From contig JAFUDC010000154.1 of NCBI GenBank assembly GCA_017459345.1, forward strand, positions 1 through 35,190: DNA of 35,190 nt. Direction: 5' to 3'. The stretch comes from Eubacterium sp. Its GTDB lineage: Bacteria > Bacillota > Clostridia > Lachnospirales > Lachnospiraceae. Of this stretch, positions 24,351 through 32,074 are shown one piece after another. Numbering within the stretch: position 1 is the first letter of the stretch; every line of letters starts with the position of its first letter. Position numbers and translations under genes: made by a program. Under the pieces are notes generated by a model. The model had not been told where the DNA came from. It saw nothing but the letters and a program-made list of their open reading frames with translations, and did no database searches.

Positions 24351-25220
24351 TCAATCTGTCGATTTGCTGTCTGCAGGCACCTGCTTAAGGTCTGTGATCA
24401 CCAGCACATGCTTGATATGCTGGAAATCAACCACAGGCGTCACCTTCGCCGACTTGGTCAGATTGGAGGAATCTGCCTCTATATCACTGACCATACCGAT
24501 CTTCAGTCCCGGAAGGTACCTGGAACTGATATGTGATGTGACAAGCTCATCCCCATCCTTGATCCCCGCGTCCTTACTGATATAGGACACGTCGATGGTT
24601 CCGCTGCGGAAGATGGACTCCGTATTGCCCCGCACCACACAGGTATCCATGGTATCTGCCACCATGGCGCTCACCCGGCTTTCATCCTCTATGATGGACC
24701 GGATCTTGGCATAATTGGTCCCGGCCTCGGAAACAATTCCCACCAGGCCGCCGCCGGCAATTACATTCATATCCACGGCAACTCCGTCGGAGGTCCCCTT
24801 GTCAATCACAAAGGTTTCATACCAGTTGCCGCCTCCGTTGCTGATCACCCTGGCTCCGATCTTCTTATAATCAGAATACTCCTCATCCAGGCTCAGCAGA
24901 TCACGCAGCTCGCTGAGCTCCGCCTTGCCGGAAAGGAGGCTTTCATTCTCCGCCTCCAGAGTCTCCACTTTGGCAGTCAGCTCTTCATTCTCCGCCTGAA
25001 GTTCCTTGAGGCTCTTAAAAGAATGAACCCTGTCATCTGCCCATCCGCCCACGGAATTCAGTCCTTCCTGCATGGGGATGATGAAGACTGCCGCTATATT
25101 GGTAAATGGGGTGGCAAAGCCCTCAAAGAGCACACTCAATGACAGCAGGGCTCCGCAGAGTACCGTCAGTATGATCAGAAGCAGCTTAGGTGATAATTCA
25201 AAATTATGACGATTTCTCAT
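24351..25220 (-). CDS. mreC: Rod shape-determining protein MreC
   Basis: MreC scaffolds the elongasome outside the membrane. The 289 residues show a membrane segment (about 11-30), a coiled-coil region (about 70-110, rich in heptad Leu and Glu, for example LQAENEELTAKVETLEAENE), then the MreC beta domain with ARVISNGGGNWYETFVIDKG and GVAVDMNVIAGGGLVGIV. The start codon ATG 25220 has only a weak purine run (AAAGAAACGAG) upstream. It follows mreB after 96 bases that contain three 17-base repeats. Confidence 0.95.
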   Translation of the reverse strand: MRNRHNFELSPKLLLIILTVLCGALLSLSVLFEGFATPFTNIAAVFIIPMQEGLNSVGGWADDRVHSFKSLKELQAENEELTAKVETLEAENESLLSGKAELSELRDLLSLDEEYSDYKKIGARVISNGGGNWYETFVIDKGTSDGVAVDMNVIAGGGLVGIVSEAGTNYAKIRSIIEDESRVSAMVADTMDTCVVRGNTESIFRSGTIDVSYISKDAGIKDGDELVTSHISSRYLPGLKIGMVSDIEADSSNLTKSAKVTPVVDFQHIKHVLVITDLKQVPADSKSTD

Positions 25221-25262
25221 AGTTGTACTCGTTTCTTTTTATCCGAATCTCTAAAAACTGAA

Positions 25263-25313
25263 ATATCAGTAAACCTCATATATCAGTCATCCTCACATAT
25301 CAGTCATCCTCAA
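25263..25313. repeat. Three tandem 17-base direct repeats between mreB and mreC
   Basis: Units 25263-25279, 25280-25296 and 25297-25313 each begin ATATCAGT and contain CCTCA. Units 2 and 3 differ only in the last base, and unit 1 has two further changes. They lie just after the mreB stop in the direction of transcription. Confidence 0.9.
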
Positions 25314-25316
25314 TAA

Positions 25317-26363
25317 TTACTGAAAATCGGACTCCTGCAGGTTGTAAGCCATCCGCTCATACTCCGGATTCTCCATGATCATCCCAAGTCCCTTCACAAC
25401 AGTAAGCTCAGGGTCATCCACCTTCATGATAGAGAGGCCGGTCTCCTGCTGGAGCAGCCTGTCCAGATTCTTGATATGGGTAGACCCGCCTGTCATGCAG
25501 ATGCCGTCATGCATGATATCCATGGACAGCTCCGGCGGAGTTTTCTCCAGAATAAACTTGATGGAATCTATGATGGAGGACATGCTCTCAAGCATGGCCT
25601 CAAATACCAGTCCGCTGGTGACAGTGACCCTGCTGGGAAGTCCGGTGATCAGGTTCCTGCCCATCACATCAAAGGTTGTCTCCTCTTCTTCCCGGGTACC
25701 GCTGGCCAGCTGCATCTTCAGTCTCTCGGCGCTCTTCATGCCGATCACGAGATTATGTTTCTTCTTTACCGCCTGCTGGATAGCCTCATCAAAGCGGGTT
25801 CCCCCGATTTTAAGGAGCCGGCTCTGCACGATGCCTCCCAGGCTGATCAGGCTGATCTCCGTGGTATCGGCCCCGATATTGACGATCAGACGTCCTGTGG
25901 CATCCAGAACATTAAGCCCTGCACCCAGGGCATCTGCGATAGGCTTTTCCACAATACGGATCTTCCTGGTCTTTAGGGATGAGCTGGCGATCAGGTCATA
26001 GAAGGCCCTCTTCTCCACCTCTGTGATATCGGTAGGAACAGCAATGTAGAACTCGGAGTTTCCGTTGGCGGTAAGCCCCTCGGAAACCTTCCTGCCATGA
26101 GCCATCTTAAAATACATCTGAATCATGATCTGCATGGCTGTGAAATCCGCGATCACGCCGTTCACGATGGGCTGGCGGACCTCGATATTCTTAGGTGCCT
26201 TCTCATACATGGAGTAAGCCTCGTCGCCGATAGCTAAAGGCTCCTTCTCCTTTCTCTTCACCGTGGCGATCATATTCTTCTGGTGCACTGCCACTCCTGC
26301 ACCCTTCTGATAGATCTTCAGGGAATTGGTTCCCATGTCAATTCCATATATTTTCTCTGACAT
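25317..26363 (-). CDS. mreB: Actin-like rod shape protein MreB/Mbl family, divergent
   Basis: MreB filaments guide wall synthesis along the cell side. From ATG 26363 (AAAGGAG eight bases before) the protein has 348 residues. The actin-fold blocks are present: phosphate 1 as IDMGTNSLKIY (8-18), phosphate 2 as VNIGADTTEISLISLGGI, IGGTRFDEAI and the adenosine segment GICMTGGSTHIKNLD. Phosphate 1 differs from the usual DLGTANT, and the following strand reads HQKNMIATVKRKEKEP, unlike PSVVA in typical MreB. Position ahead of mreC and mreD supports the call. Another MreB/Mbl elsewhere in the genome is possible. Confidence 0.9.
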   Translation of the reverse strand: MSEKIYGIDMGTNSLKIYQKGAGVAVHQKNMIATVKRKEKEPLAIGDEAYSMYEKAPKNIEVRQPIVNGVIADFTAMQIMIQMYFKMAHGRKVSEGLTANGNSEFYIAVPTDITEVEKRAFYDLIASSSLKTRKIRIVEKPIADALGAGLNVLDATGRLIVNIGADTTEISLISLGGIVQSRLLKIGGTRFDEAIQQAVKKKHNLVIGMKSAERLKMQLASGTREEEETTFDVMGRNLITGLPSRVTVTSGLVFEAMLESMSSIIDSIKFILEKTPPELSMDIMHDGICMTGGSTHIKNLDRLLQQETGLSIMKVDDPELTVVKGLGMIMENPEYERMAYNLQESDFQ

Positions 26364-26400
26364 TGCTGCCGCTCCTTTCGATTTCAATTAATTATCAGGT

Positions 26401-26465
26401 GATTGCTAAACTCGTGTTTGGCTCGAAAAATGATTTCTGAGCCCTGACAGAGTTTCGCAGTTATC
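26401..26465. repeat. Nested palindrome, family B copy 1, between radC and mreB
   Basis: Outer arms TGCTAAACTC (26404-26413) and GAGTTTCGCA (26450-26459) pair with one mismatch. Inner arms GGCTC (26420-26424) and GAGCC (26439-26443) extend through AAA/TTT. The string at 26445-26458 recurs at 5370-5383. There is no U-tract, so it is probably a dispersed repeat or mRNA-processing hairpin. Confidence 0.55.
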
Positions 26466-26475
26466 TATCAATTCA

Positions 26476-27213
26476 TTATAATAAGCCCTGCTCTTTCAGG
26501 CTGGTATAGCACCGGTCGCCTATGATAATGTGATCTAGCAAAGGCAGATCTACCATCTCCCCCGCTTCCTTCACCCTCCTTGTGGTCAACAGATCTTCCC
26601 TGCTGGGTTCCGGATTGCCGGATGGATGATTATGAATCAGAACGAACTTGGACGCCTTCCAGGTCAGAGCCTCCTGAAAAATAGGCTTCAGGGGAACGAA
26701 GGCTGTATTCTCAGTTCCCTCCGACAGGATAATCTCCCGAATCAGCCGGTGCCTGCTGTCCAGGAGAAGAAGCATGACCCTCTCCTTCTCCAGGTGCCGC
26801 ATGTGTTCCATATAATATGCGGCAATATAGTCCGGTGACGTGAAAGTCCCATCCCCCTTGACAGACGCCCTGGCAATCCTTCTGGACAGTTCGGCGATAC
26901 ACAGAATCTGCGTCGCCTTCACCCTGCCCACGCCGGGAATCCTCTCAAGCATCTCCCTGTCCAGATGACTGAGACCTGCAAGTCCCTTGCAGGTCGGATG
27001 AGCATCCAGCACTTCCCAGCAGATCTCCAGTACACTTTTATTTTGTATCCCGGTGCGCAAAATTACAGCCAGAAGCTCGCCATCCGTTAAAGTCTCCGGG
27101 CCAGTCTCCTGGCATTTCTCATAGGGTCGTTCCGACTCCGGTCGTTCTTTCATGGTAACAAAGCGCTTCTTCGGCGCCTGCTGTTCTTCCATAGTTACAT
27201 ATCGCTTTTTCAT
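26476..27213 (-). CDS. radC: RadC family JAB/JAMM-domain protein
   Basis: From ATG 27213 (GGGAGG eight bases before) the protein has 245 residues. It has a helix-hairpin-helix region (LERIPGVGRVKATQIL) and a JAMM metal-protease-like domain with His194, His196 and Asp207 in HNHPSGNPEPSREDL. RadC is no longer thought to be a simple DNA repair factor and its biochemical role is unsettled. Location directly upstream of mreBCD is common in Gram-positives. The N-terminus carries a duplicated peptide, KKRYVTMEE then KKRFVTMKE, before the family-typical PESERPYEK. Confidence 0.92.
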   Translation of the reverse strand: MKKRYVTMEEQQAPKKRFVTMKERPESERPYEKCQETGPETLTDGELLAVILRTGIQNKSVLEICWEVLDAHPTCKGLAGLSHLDREMLERIPGVGRVKATQILCIAELSRRIARASVKGDGTFTSPDYIAAYYMEHMRHLEKERVMLLLLDSRHRLIREIILSEGTENTAFVPLKPIFQEALTWKASKFVLIHNHPSGNPEPSREDLLTTRRVKEAGEMVDLPLLDHIIIGDRCYTSLKEQGLL

Positions 27214-27243
27214 TGGGCCTCCCTCCCAGGGTCTCTCCAGAAG

Positions 27244-27265
27244 AAGGATGGATTCATCCATCCTT
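27244..27265. promoter_or_regulatory. Perfect hairpin in the radC leader
   Basis: AAGGATGGA (27244-27252) and its complement (27257-27265) enclose TTCA. It lies between the likely promoter and the ribosome binding site of radC with no U-tract on either strand, so an operator or an mRNA-stability hairpin are the options. Confidence 0.4.
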
Positions 27266-27298
27266 CAGGCACAAGCAAAAGCCTATATGTATGTTACC

Positions 27299-27327
27299 AG
27301 TTTAACATAAAACGAAATTTTTGTATA
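27299..27327 (-). promoter_or_regulatory. Likely promoter of the radC-mre-min cluster
   Basis: The -10 TAAACT (27299-27304) has an upstream TG in extended -10 position, and -35 TATACA (27322-27327) is 17 bases away. Each box matches consensus at four of six. It lies in the largest gap of the window (27214-27476, A+T-rich, no gene seen). Confidence 0.5.
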
Positions 27328-27476
27328 TAGAATCTGCACAAAGCTTGATTAACTTTTTATGTAAAATATTAAATTTTTCTGACACATTTTCTTGAATAAT
27401 CACGATAGGGAGATTAATCTTACCGATAATCCGAATCTGAGTTTTTGCAGTATTATTTAAGTTAACTCTTCCTGTC

Positions 27477-28775
27477 TCATGGAGCTTTATTCAAATTAAT
27501 TTGGCCGGTCTCATATATCTTTTGCAGGGACATCATGATTCCGAACTTGGCATGCTCCCAGGTAAGTCCTCCCTGGAAATATACAGCATAAGGGGCTTTC
27601 ATGGGGCCGTCAGCACTTAGCTCTATGGAAGATCCTGAGATAAATGCCCCTGCTGCCATGATGACCTGGGAGTCATATCCGGGCATGTCCCAGGGCTCCG
27701 GCCGGACATAGCTGTCCACCGGTGCCGCTGCCTGGATGCCCTCACAGAACGCCTTCATCAGGACAGGATCACCGAATTCTACTGCCTGTATGATATCATG
27801 TCGGCTCTCCCTGCCATCGGGCACCACCTTAAATCCCAGGGTCTCATAGATATTTGCCGCATATATTGCCCCCTTTAAGGCACCTTTTACCACCGTGGGC
27901 GCCAGGAAAAGCCCCTGAAGCAGGGTCTGGGTCACACCCAGGGTAGCTCCGACCTCCTTGCCAAGTCCCGGTGAGGTCAGCCGGTAAGCCGCCCGGTCAA
28001 TGCACTCTTTGCTGCCGCAGAGATAGCCGCCGATGGGTGCCAGGCCGCCCCCCGGATTCTTGATCAGGGACCCGACCACAAGGTCGGCTCCCACCTGGGA
28101 AGGCTCTTTAAGCTCCACGAATTCCCCGTAGCAGTTATCCACCATGCAGATGATATCCGGCCTGCGTTCCTTGATAAAGGCAATGAGTTCTCCGATCTGT
28201 CCGACGGAGAAGCTGGGTCTTGTGGCATATCCCTTGGACCTCTGGATGGTTACCATGCGGGTTTTATCATTCAAAGCCTTCTCGATTGCATCATAATCAA
28301 AGCTTCCATCAGGAAGAAGCTCCACCTGCCGGTAAGATATCCCGTACTCTGCCAGGGATCCATTTGACGGGCGGATGCCGATTACCTCCTCCAGGGTATC
28401 ATAGGGCTTGCCCACCGGGGAGAGGAGTTCATCCCCGGGCCGCAGCTGACTCATCAGGGCAAGAGCAAGAGCATGGGTTCCGCAGGTAATCTGCGGCCGC
28501 ACCAGAGCATCCTCCGTCCCGAAAACATCGGCATAGATTCCCTCCAGGGCCTCTCTGCCGATATCATTATAGCCATAGCCCGTGGTGGGGGCAAAGCAGG
28601 CCTCCGAAAGCCGGTTATTCTGCATAGCTCTAAGCACCTTCATCTGGTTGCATTCGGCAACCCGGTCAATCTCATGAAATCGCCCGGCCAGCCCTTTTTC
28701 GATCTCCGAACAATAGTCGAAGACTTGCTCTGAGATCCCCATTGATTTATAATAATTCTTTAAGATTGTGTTCAT
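27477..28775 (-). CDS. PLP-dependent methionine gamma-lyase-like protein (YnbB / 'aluminium resistance' family)
   Basis: This 432-residue protein belongs to the fold type I PLP enzymes of the Met_gamma_lyase Pfam family, often annotated as aluminium resistance protein. The PLP lysine is Lys239 in GSLIKNPGGG, and Asp213 in MVDNCYGEF should contact the pyridine nitrogen. PQITCGTHALALAL and KPYDTLEEVIG are also family-typical. The true reaction is not established. Its start overlaps the miaA stop by 29 bases, so translation is probably coupled to miaA. A neighbourhood of miaA-ynbB is also found in Bacillus. Confidence 0.9.
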   Translation of the reverse strand: MNTILKNYYKSMGISEQVFDYCSEIEKGLAGRFHEIDRVAECNQMKVLRAMQNNRLSEACFAPTTGYGYNDIGREALEGIYADVFGTEDALVRPQITCGTHALALALMSQLRPGDELLSPVGKPYDTLEEVIGIRPSNGSLAEYGISYRQVELLPDGSFDYDAIEKALNDKTRMVTIQRSKGYATRPSFSVGQIGELIAFIKERRPDIICMVDNCYGEFVELKEPSQVGADLVVGSLIKNPGGGLAPIGGYLCGSKECIDRAAYRLTSPGLGKEVGATLGVTQTLLQGLFLAPTVVKGALKGAIYAANIYETLGFKVVPDGRESRHDIIQAVEFGDPVLMKAFCEGIQAAAPVDSYVRPEPWDMPGYDSQVIMAAGAFISGSSIELSADGPMKAPYAVYFQGGLTWEHAKFGIMMSLQKIYETGQINLNKAP

Positions 28776-29736
28776 GGTTGTTTGATTCCTTAATACAACT
28801 TAATAGTTTACTCAGTACCTCATCCTCATCCGCATAGTCCTGCTTATGAATCCATTGGACGTCCTTCTCCCGCCTGAACCAGGTCAGCTGCCTCTTGGCA
28901 AAGTGTCTGGTATCCTTCTTGATCTGGTCTGCCACATCATCAAGAGAACACATGCCCTCAAAATAATCAAAAAACTCCTTATATCCTATACCCTGCATGG
29001 ATACAAGATTTCTGCCATACCCTTCTTCCCATAGACTGCGCACCTCACGTTCCAGGCCATGTTCCATCATGAGATCCACCCTCAGATTGATACGGCGGTA
29101 AAGCTCCTCCCGGTCAAGGTCCAGAACGAAATAGGCAAAGGAGTAGGGGGAGTTCTTTTCCTGCTGCTCCAGATTATGGGCAGAGAGCTTCTGCCCGGTC
29201 TCGTGATAATACTCTAAAGCCCGAATTACCCTCTTCAGATTATTGCTATGGACAAGTGCCGCATATTCCGGATCTACCTGGCAAAGAATATCGTACAGAT
29301 ATTCTTTGCCCTTCTCCCGGGCCAGGGCTGTCAGCTCATGGCGGTACTCTTCTTCCCCGTCGTGTCTGGAGAAGTCCACATCATAAAGCAGGGCCTGGAT
29401 ATAAAACCCTGTCCCCCCCACAACGATGGGTATATGGCCATTCTCGTAAATCTGCTTCATGGCCGCCTTGGCACGCCGCTGAAACTCCACAACATTAAAC
29501 TCCTCAGCTGGATCCAGTTCATCCACCAGGTAATGGGGTATACCTTCCATCTCGTCCGGCATGATCTTGGCTGTCCCAATATTCATCTTCTTATAGATCT
29601 GCATGGAATCGGCACTGATGATCTCCCCTCCGACTTCTTTAGCCAGGCGGATGGAAAGACTGGTCTTTCCAGCTGCCGTGGGCCCGGTAAGGATAATAAG
29701 TGGGGGTTTGCTTTTTTCAATTATTGCGTCCATCAT
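28747..29736 (-). CDS. miaA: tRNA dimethylallyltransferase
   Basis: MiaA adds a dimethylallyl group to N6 of A37 in tRNAs that read U-starting codons. MiaB, encoded upstream, then methylthiolates that base. The P-loop GPTAAGKT is at 18-25, followed by ISADSMQIYKKMNIGTAK, and later HYLVDELDP and GTGFYIQALLYDVDF. The start is uncertain. The frame is open back to a GTG at 29817 that overlaps the mutL stop. ATG 29736 gives 329 residues, close to the family norm, with a weak site (AGAG) upstream. Confidence 0.93.
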   Translation of the reverse strand: MMDAIIEKSKPPLIILTGPTAAGKTSLSIRLAKEVGGEIISADSMQIYKKMNIGTAKIMPDEMEGIPHYLVDELDPAEEFNVVEFQRRAKAAMKQIYENGHIPIVVGGTGFYIQALLYDVDFSRHDGEEEYRHELTALAREKGKEYLYDILCQVDPEYAALVHSNNLKRVIRALEYYHETGQKLSAHNLEQQEKNSPYSFAYFVLDLDREELYRRINLRVDLMMEHGLEREVRSLWEEGYGRNLVSMQGIGYKEFFDYFEGMCSLDDVADQIKKDTRHFAKRQLTWFRREKDVQWIHKQDYADEDEVLSKLLSCIKESNNHEHNLKELL

Positions 29737-29813
29737 TTTTCTCTGTTTTCCCTCTGATTCAGCTGTTTTTGATGGACACATTCCCGCATTTTTCGACTCA
29801 TGCGTCCATCTGC

Positions 29814-32060
29814 TCACTGAATCCGTTTAAATTTTTTCTCCAATTCATATTTTGACATGGAAATGATTGTGGGGCGTCCATGGGGACACTGATAAGGATT
29901 CTCCAGCTGCATCAGCTGATCCATCAGGGCATCCATCTCCTGAAAACTCAAGGTTGTGTTACCCTTCACCGCTGCCTTGCAGGCCATGGAAGCCAGTTTA
30001 TCCGTGATGACTTCCAGATTCAGTTTCCCGCTGTTTTCTTCTATCTGGTCAAGCAGCTCAATAAAGAGATCCTGCTGATCAATTCCATATAGATTAGCCG
30101 GAACCGCCCGGATGCAGTAGGCGTCCTCCCCGAATTCCTCAATCTGATAGCCTAAAGCAGCAAATGCATCCTGACACATCAGGTATCTGTTCTTCTCTCT
30201 CATGGAAAATGTAAGGACGATGGGCGGGGCTACCATCTGCTGATCGATTCGTTTATTATCCAGATCTTTCTTCAGTTTCTCATACATCACTTTTTCGTGA
30301 GCTGCATGCTGGTCCACGAAGAATAACTGTTCTTCATATTCCACCAACCAGTAGGTTCTGAATACTTGCCCGATAATCCGATGCCTGGGGCGAGCTTCTT
30401 CTGAAAGAAGCGGGATATCTGCAAAACTCATCTGAGTGCCACTACTATTGACTGCTGCTTCATTTGTCATCTGCGTGCCGCTGCTATTGACTGCTGCTTC
30501 ATTTGCCGGCTGACCGCCCAAGCTCCTTCTTTCCGCCTTCTGATCTTCATCTGTTCTGCCGCCCATGAGGTCATTCTTTATTTGCGGAACATCACCATAT
30601 AATTCTGGGGAACTTAACTTTAGCAGAGTTTCATTTTCCTGATTTCTTCCCGGCAGTCCCCCCCGGTTCTCCAGGTCTGCTCCCGGATCCGGCTGCAGCA
30701 GCCTATCCCATTCCTCTTCAAGACCTGGCCGTACCTGGCCAAGCCGCAGGGCCTCTATCTTCTTCTGGATCAAGTCGGAGGCGGCAGCCGCAGATGCCTC
30801 CTGACCTGCCTTGTCCAGCTGGATTCCTTCCGCTTTTCTTCGGTTAATCTCTTTGATTCTGTCTTTGGAAAGACTGGCGAAGTGGTCTTCAATCTCCCTG
30901 CGCTTTTTCTCGAAAGGCTCCGGCCCGGAGACTCTGGATCCCGATCTTCCTCCTGATTTGCCGTCTGAGCCGGAAATCCCTGTGCCCTTCCCGGATTCCT
31001 TTCCCTCACCCCCGCTCTCTCCCTCATTACTCCCGGCCTTCTTTTTACCCAGGCTGACTGCAGGGATCAGGTCTTTTTTTACGAAGCTGCCGCTCACCCC
31101 ATTCACGATTGCCCCATAGAGCTCTTCGGCATTCTTAAACCGCATCTCCATCTTGGCAGGATGAACATTAACATCTACATAATGGGAATCCATCTCAATC
31201 ATCAGGGCAGTAAAGGGAAACTTATGCACCATGCTGTGCCCCTTATAGCCTTCCTCGATACCCCGGGCGATGATGTTGTTCTTGAGATAACGGCCATTGA
31301 CAAAATAATTCTCGTAGTTGCGGTTTCCTCTGGAGATGACCGGTTTTCCTACGAAACCATGAATGTGTATCCCGGATTCCTCGTGGTCCACATCCAATAG
31401 ATTAAGGGCTATGTCACGGCCGAATATATGATAGATCACATCCTTCAGATTCCCGTTTCCTGAAGTTGCAATCTTATTTCTGTTCTCATTGATAAATTTG
31501 AATGAAATATCCGGATGGCTCAAGGCCAGCCTCTGGACAAAGGCTTCCACATAGCCGGCCTCCGTCATGGGAGATTTTAAGAACTTCCGCCGGGCAGGAG
31601 TGTTAAAGAAGAGATTCCTGATGATAAAGGTTGTCCCCTCTGGACAGCCAATCTCCTCATAGGAGAGTTCCTCCCCGCCTTCCGTGATATAGCGCACACC
31701 GGATATCCCTTCATCTGTCTTGGTAATCAGCTCCACCTTGGACACTGCAGAGATACTGGAAAGTGCCTCCCCGCGAAAACCCAGCGACTGAACCGTGATC
31801 AGGTCCTCCGCTGAATCAATCTTGCTGGTGGCATGGGGCAGGAAGGCCTTCCTGATCTGGTCTTTTGCGATACCAACACCGTTGTCCGTGATCCGGATAA
31901 AGTCAATTCCGCCCCCCTTAATCTCAATGGTGATGGCAGTCGATCTGGCATCCACCGCATTCTCCACCAGTTCCTTTACGATGGATGCGGGCCGCTCCAC
32001 CACCTCTCCGGCAGCGATCTGATTTATCGTATTCTGATCTAATACATGTATCTCAGCCAT
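29814..32060 (-). CDS. mutL: DNA mismatch repair endonuclease MutL
   Basis: MutL couples mismatch recognition by MutS to strand incision. From ATG 32060 (GGGGAG six bases before) the protein has 748 residues. The N-terminal GHKL ATPase shows KELVENAVDA (29-38), DNGVGI and GFRGEALSSI. The C-terminal endonuclease motifs DQHAAHEKVMYE (from residue 583), ACKAAVKGN and CPHGRP are all present, as in organisms lacking MutH. The long linker is Gly/Ser/Lys-rich and contains a 13-residue tandem duplication (519-544). The frame is open to 32084 inside mutS, but the ribosome site and the family start favour 32060. Confidence 0.96.
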   Translation of the reverse strand: MAEIHVLDQNTINQIAAGEVVERPASIVKELVENAVDARSTAITIEIKGGGIDFIRITDNGVGIAKDQIRKAFLPHATSKIDSAEDLITVQSLGFRGEALSSISAVSKVELITKTDEGISGVRYITEGGEELSYEEIGCPEGTTFIIRNLFFNTPARRKFLKSPMTEAGYVEAFVQRLALSHPDISFKFINENRNKIATSGNGNLKDVIYHIFGRDIALNLLDVDHEESGIHIHGFVGKPVISRGNRNYENYFVNGRYLKNNIIARGIEEGYKGHSMVHKFPFTALMIEMDSHYVDVNVHPAKMEMRFKNAEELYGAIVNGVSGSFVKKDLIPAVSLGKKKAGSNEGESGGEGKESGKGTGISGSDGKSGGRSGSRVSGPEPFEKKRREIEDHFASLSKDRIKEINRRKAEGIQLDKAGQEASAAAASDLIQKKIEALRLGQVRPGLEEEWDRLLQPDPGADLENRGGLPGRNQENETLLKLSSPELYGDVPQIKNDLMGGRTDEDQKAERRSLGGQPANEAAVNSSGTQMTNEAAVNSSGTQMSFADIPLLSEEARPRHRIIGQVFRTYWLVEYEEQLFFVDQHAAHEKVMYEKLKKDLDNKRIDQQMVAPPIVLTFSMREKNRYLMCQDAFAALGYQIEEFGEDAYCIRAVPANLYGIDQQDLFIELLDQIEENSGKLNLEVITDKLASMACKAAVKGNTTLSFQEMDALMDQLMQLENPYQCPHGRPTIISMSKYELEKKFKRIQ
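30429..30506 (-). repeat. 39-base tandem duplication inside mutL
   Basis: Copies 30429-30467 and 30468-30506 are adjacent, each 13 codons, with four base differences. They encode (A/T)NEAAVNSSGTQM twice in the interdomain linker of MutL, and the frame is kept. Confidence 0.93.
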
Positions 32061-32074
32061 AAATATCTCCCCTT

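Noticed and set aside
25263-25313. Possible CRISPR-like array
   Set aside because: The three repeats are directly adjacent with no spacers and no cas genes nearby.
25280-25313. Two tiny frames (MTDM and MTDI) as a real leader peptide pair
   Set aside because: They follow automatically from the 17-base repeat. There is no independent evidence of translation, so they are only mentioned under the repeat finding.
27328-27476. Short gene or riboswitch in the gap between the YnbB-type gene and radC
   Set aside because: The A+T-rich stretch has no frame with a ribosome site and no recognisable riboswitch core. The only dyad is the 10-base palindrome at 27411-27420, which is too short to call.
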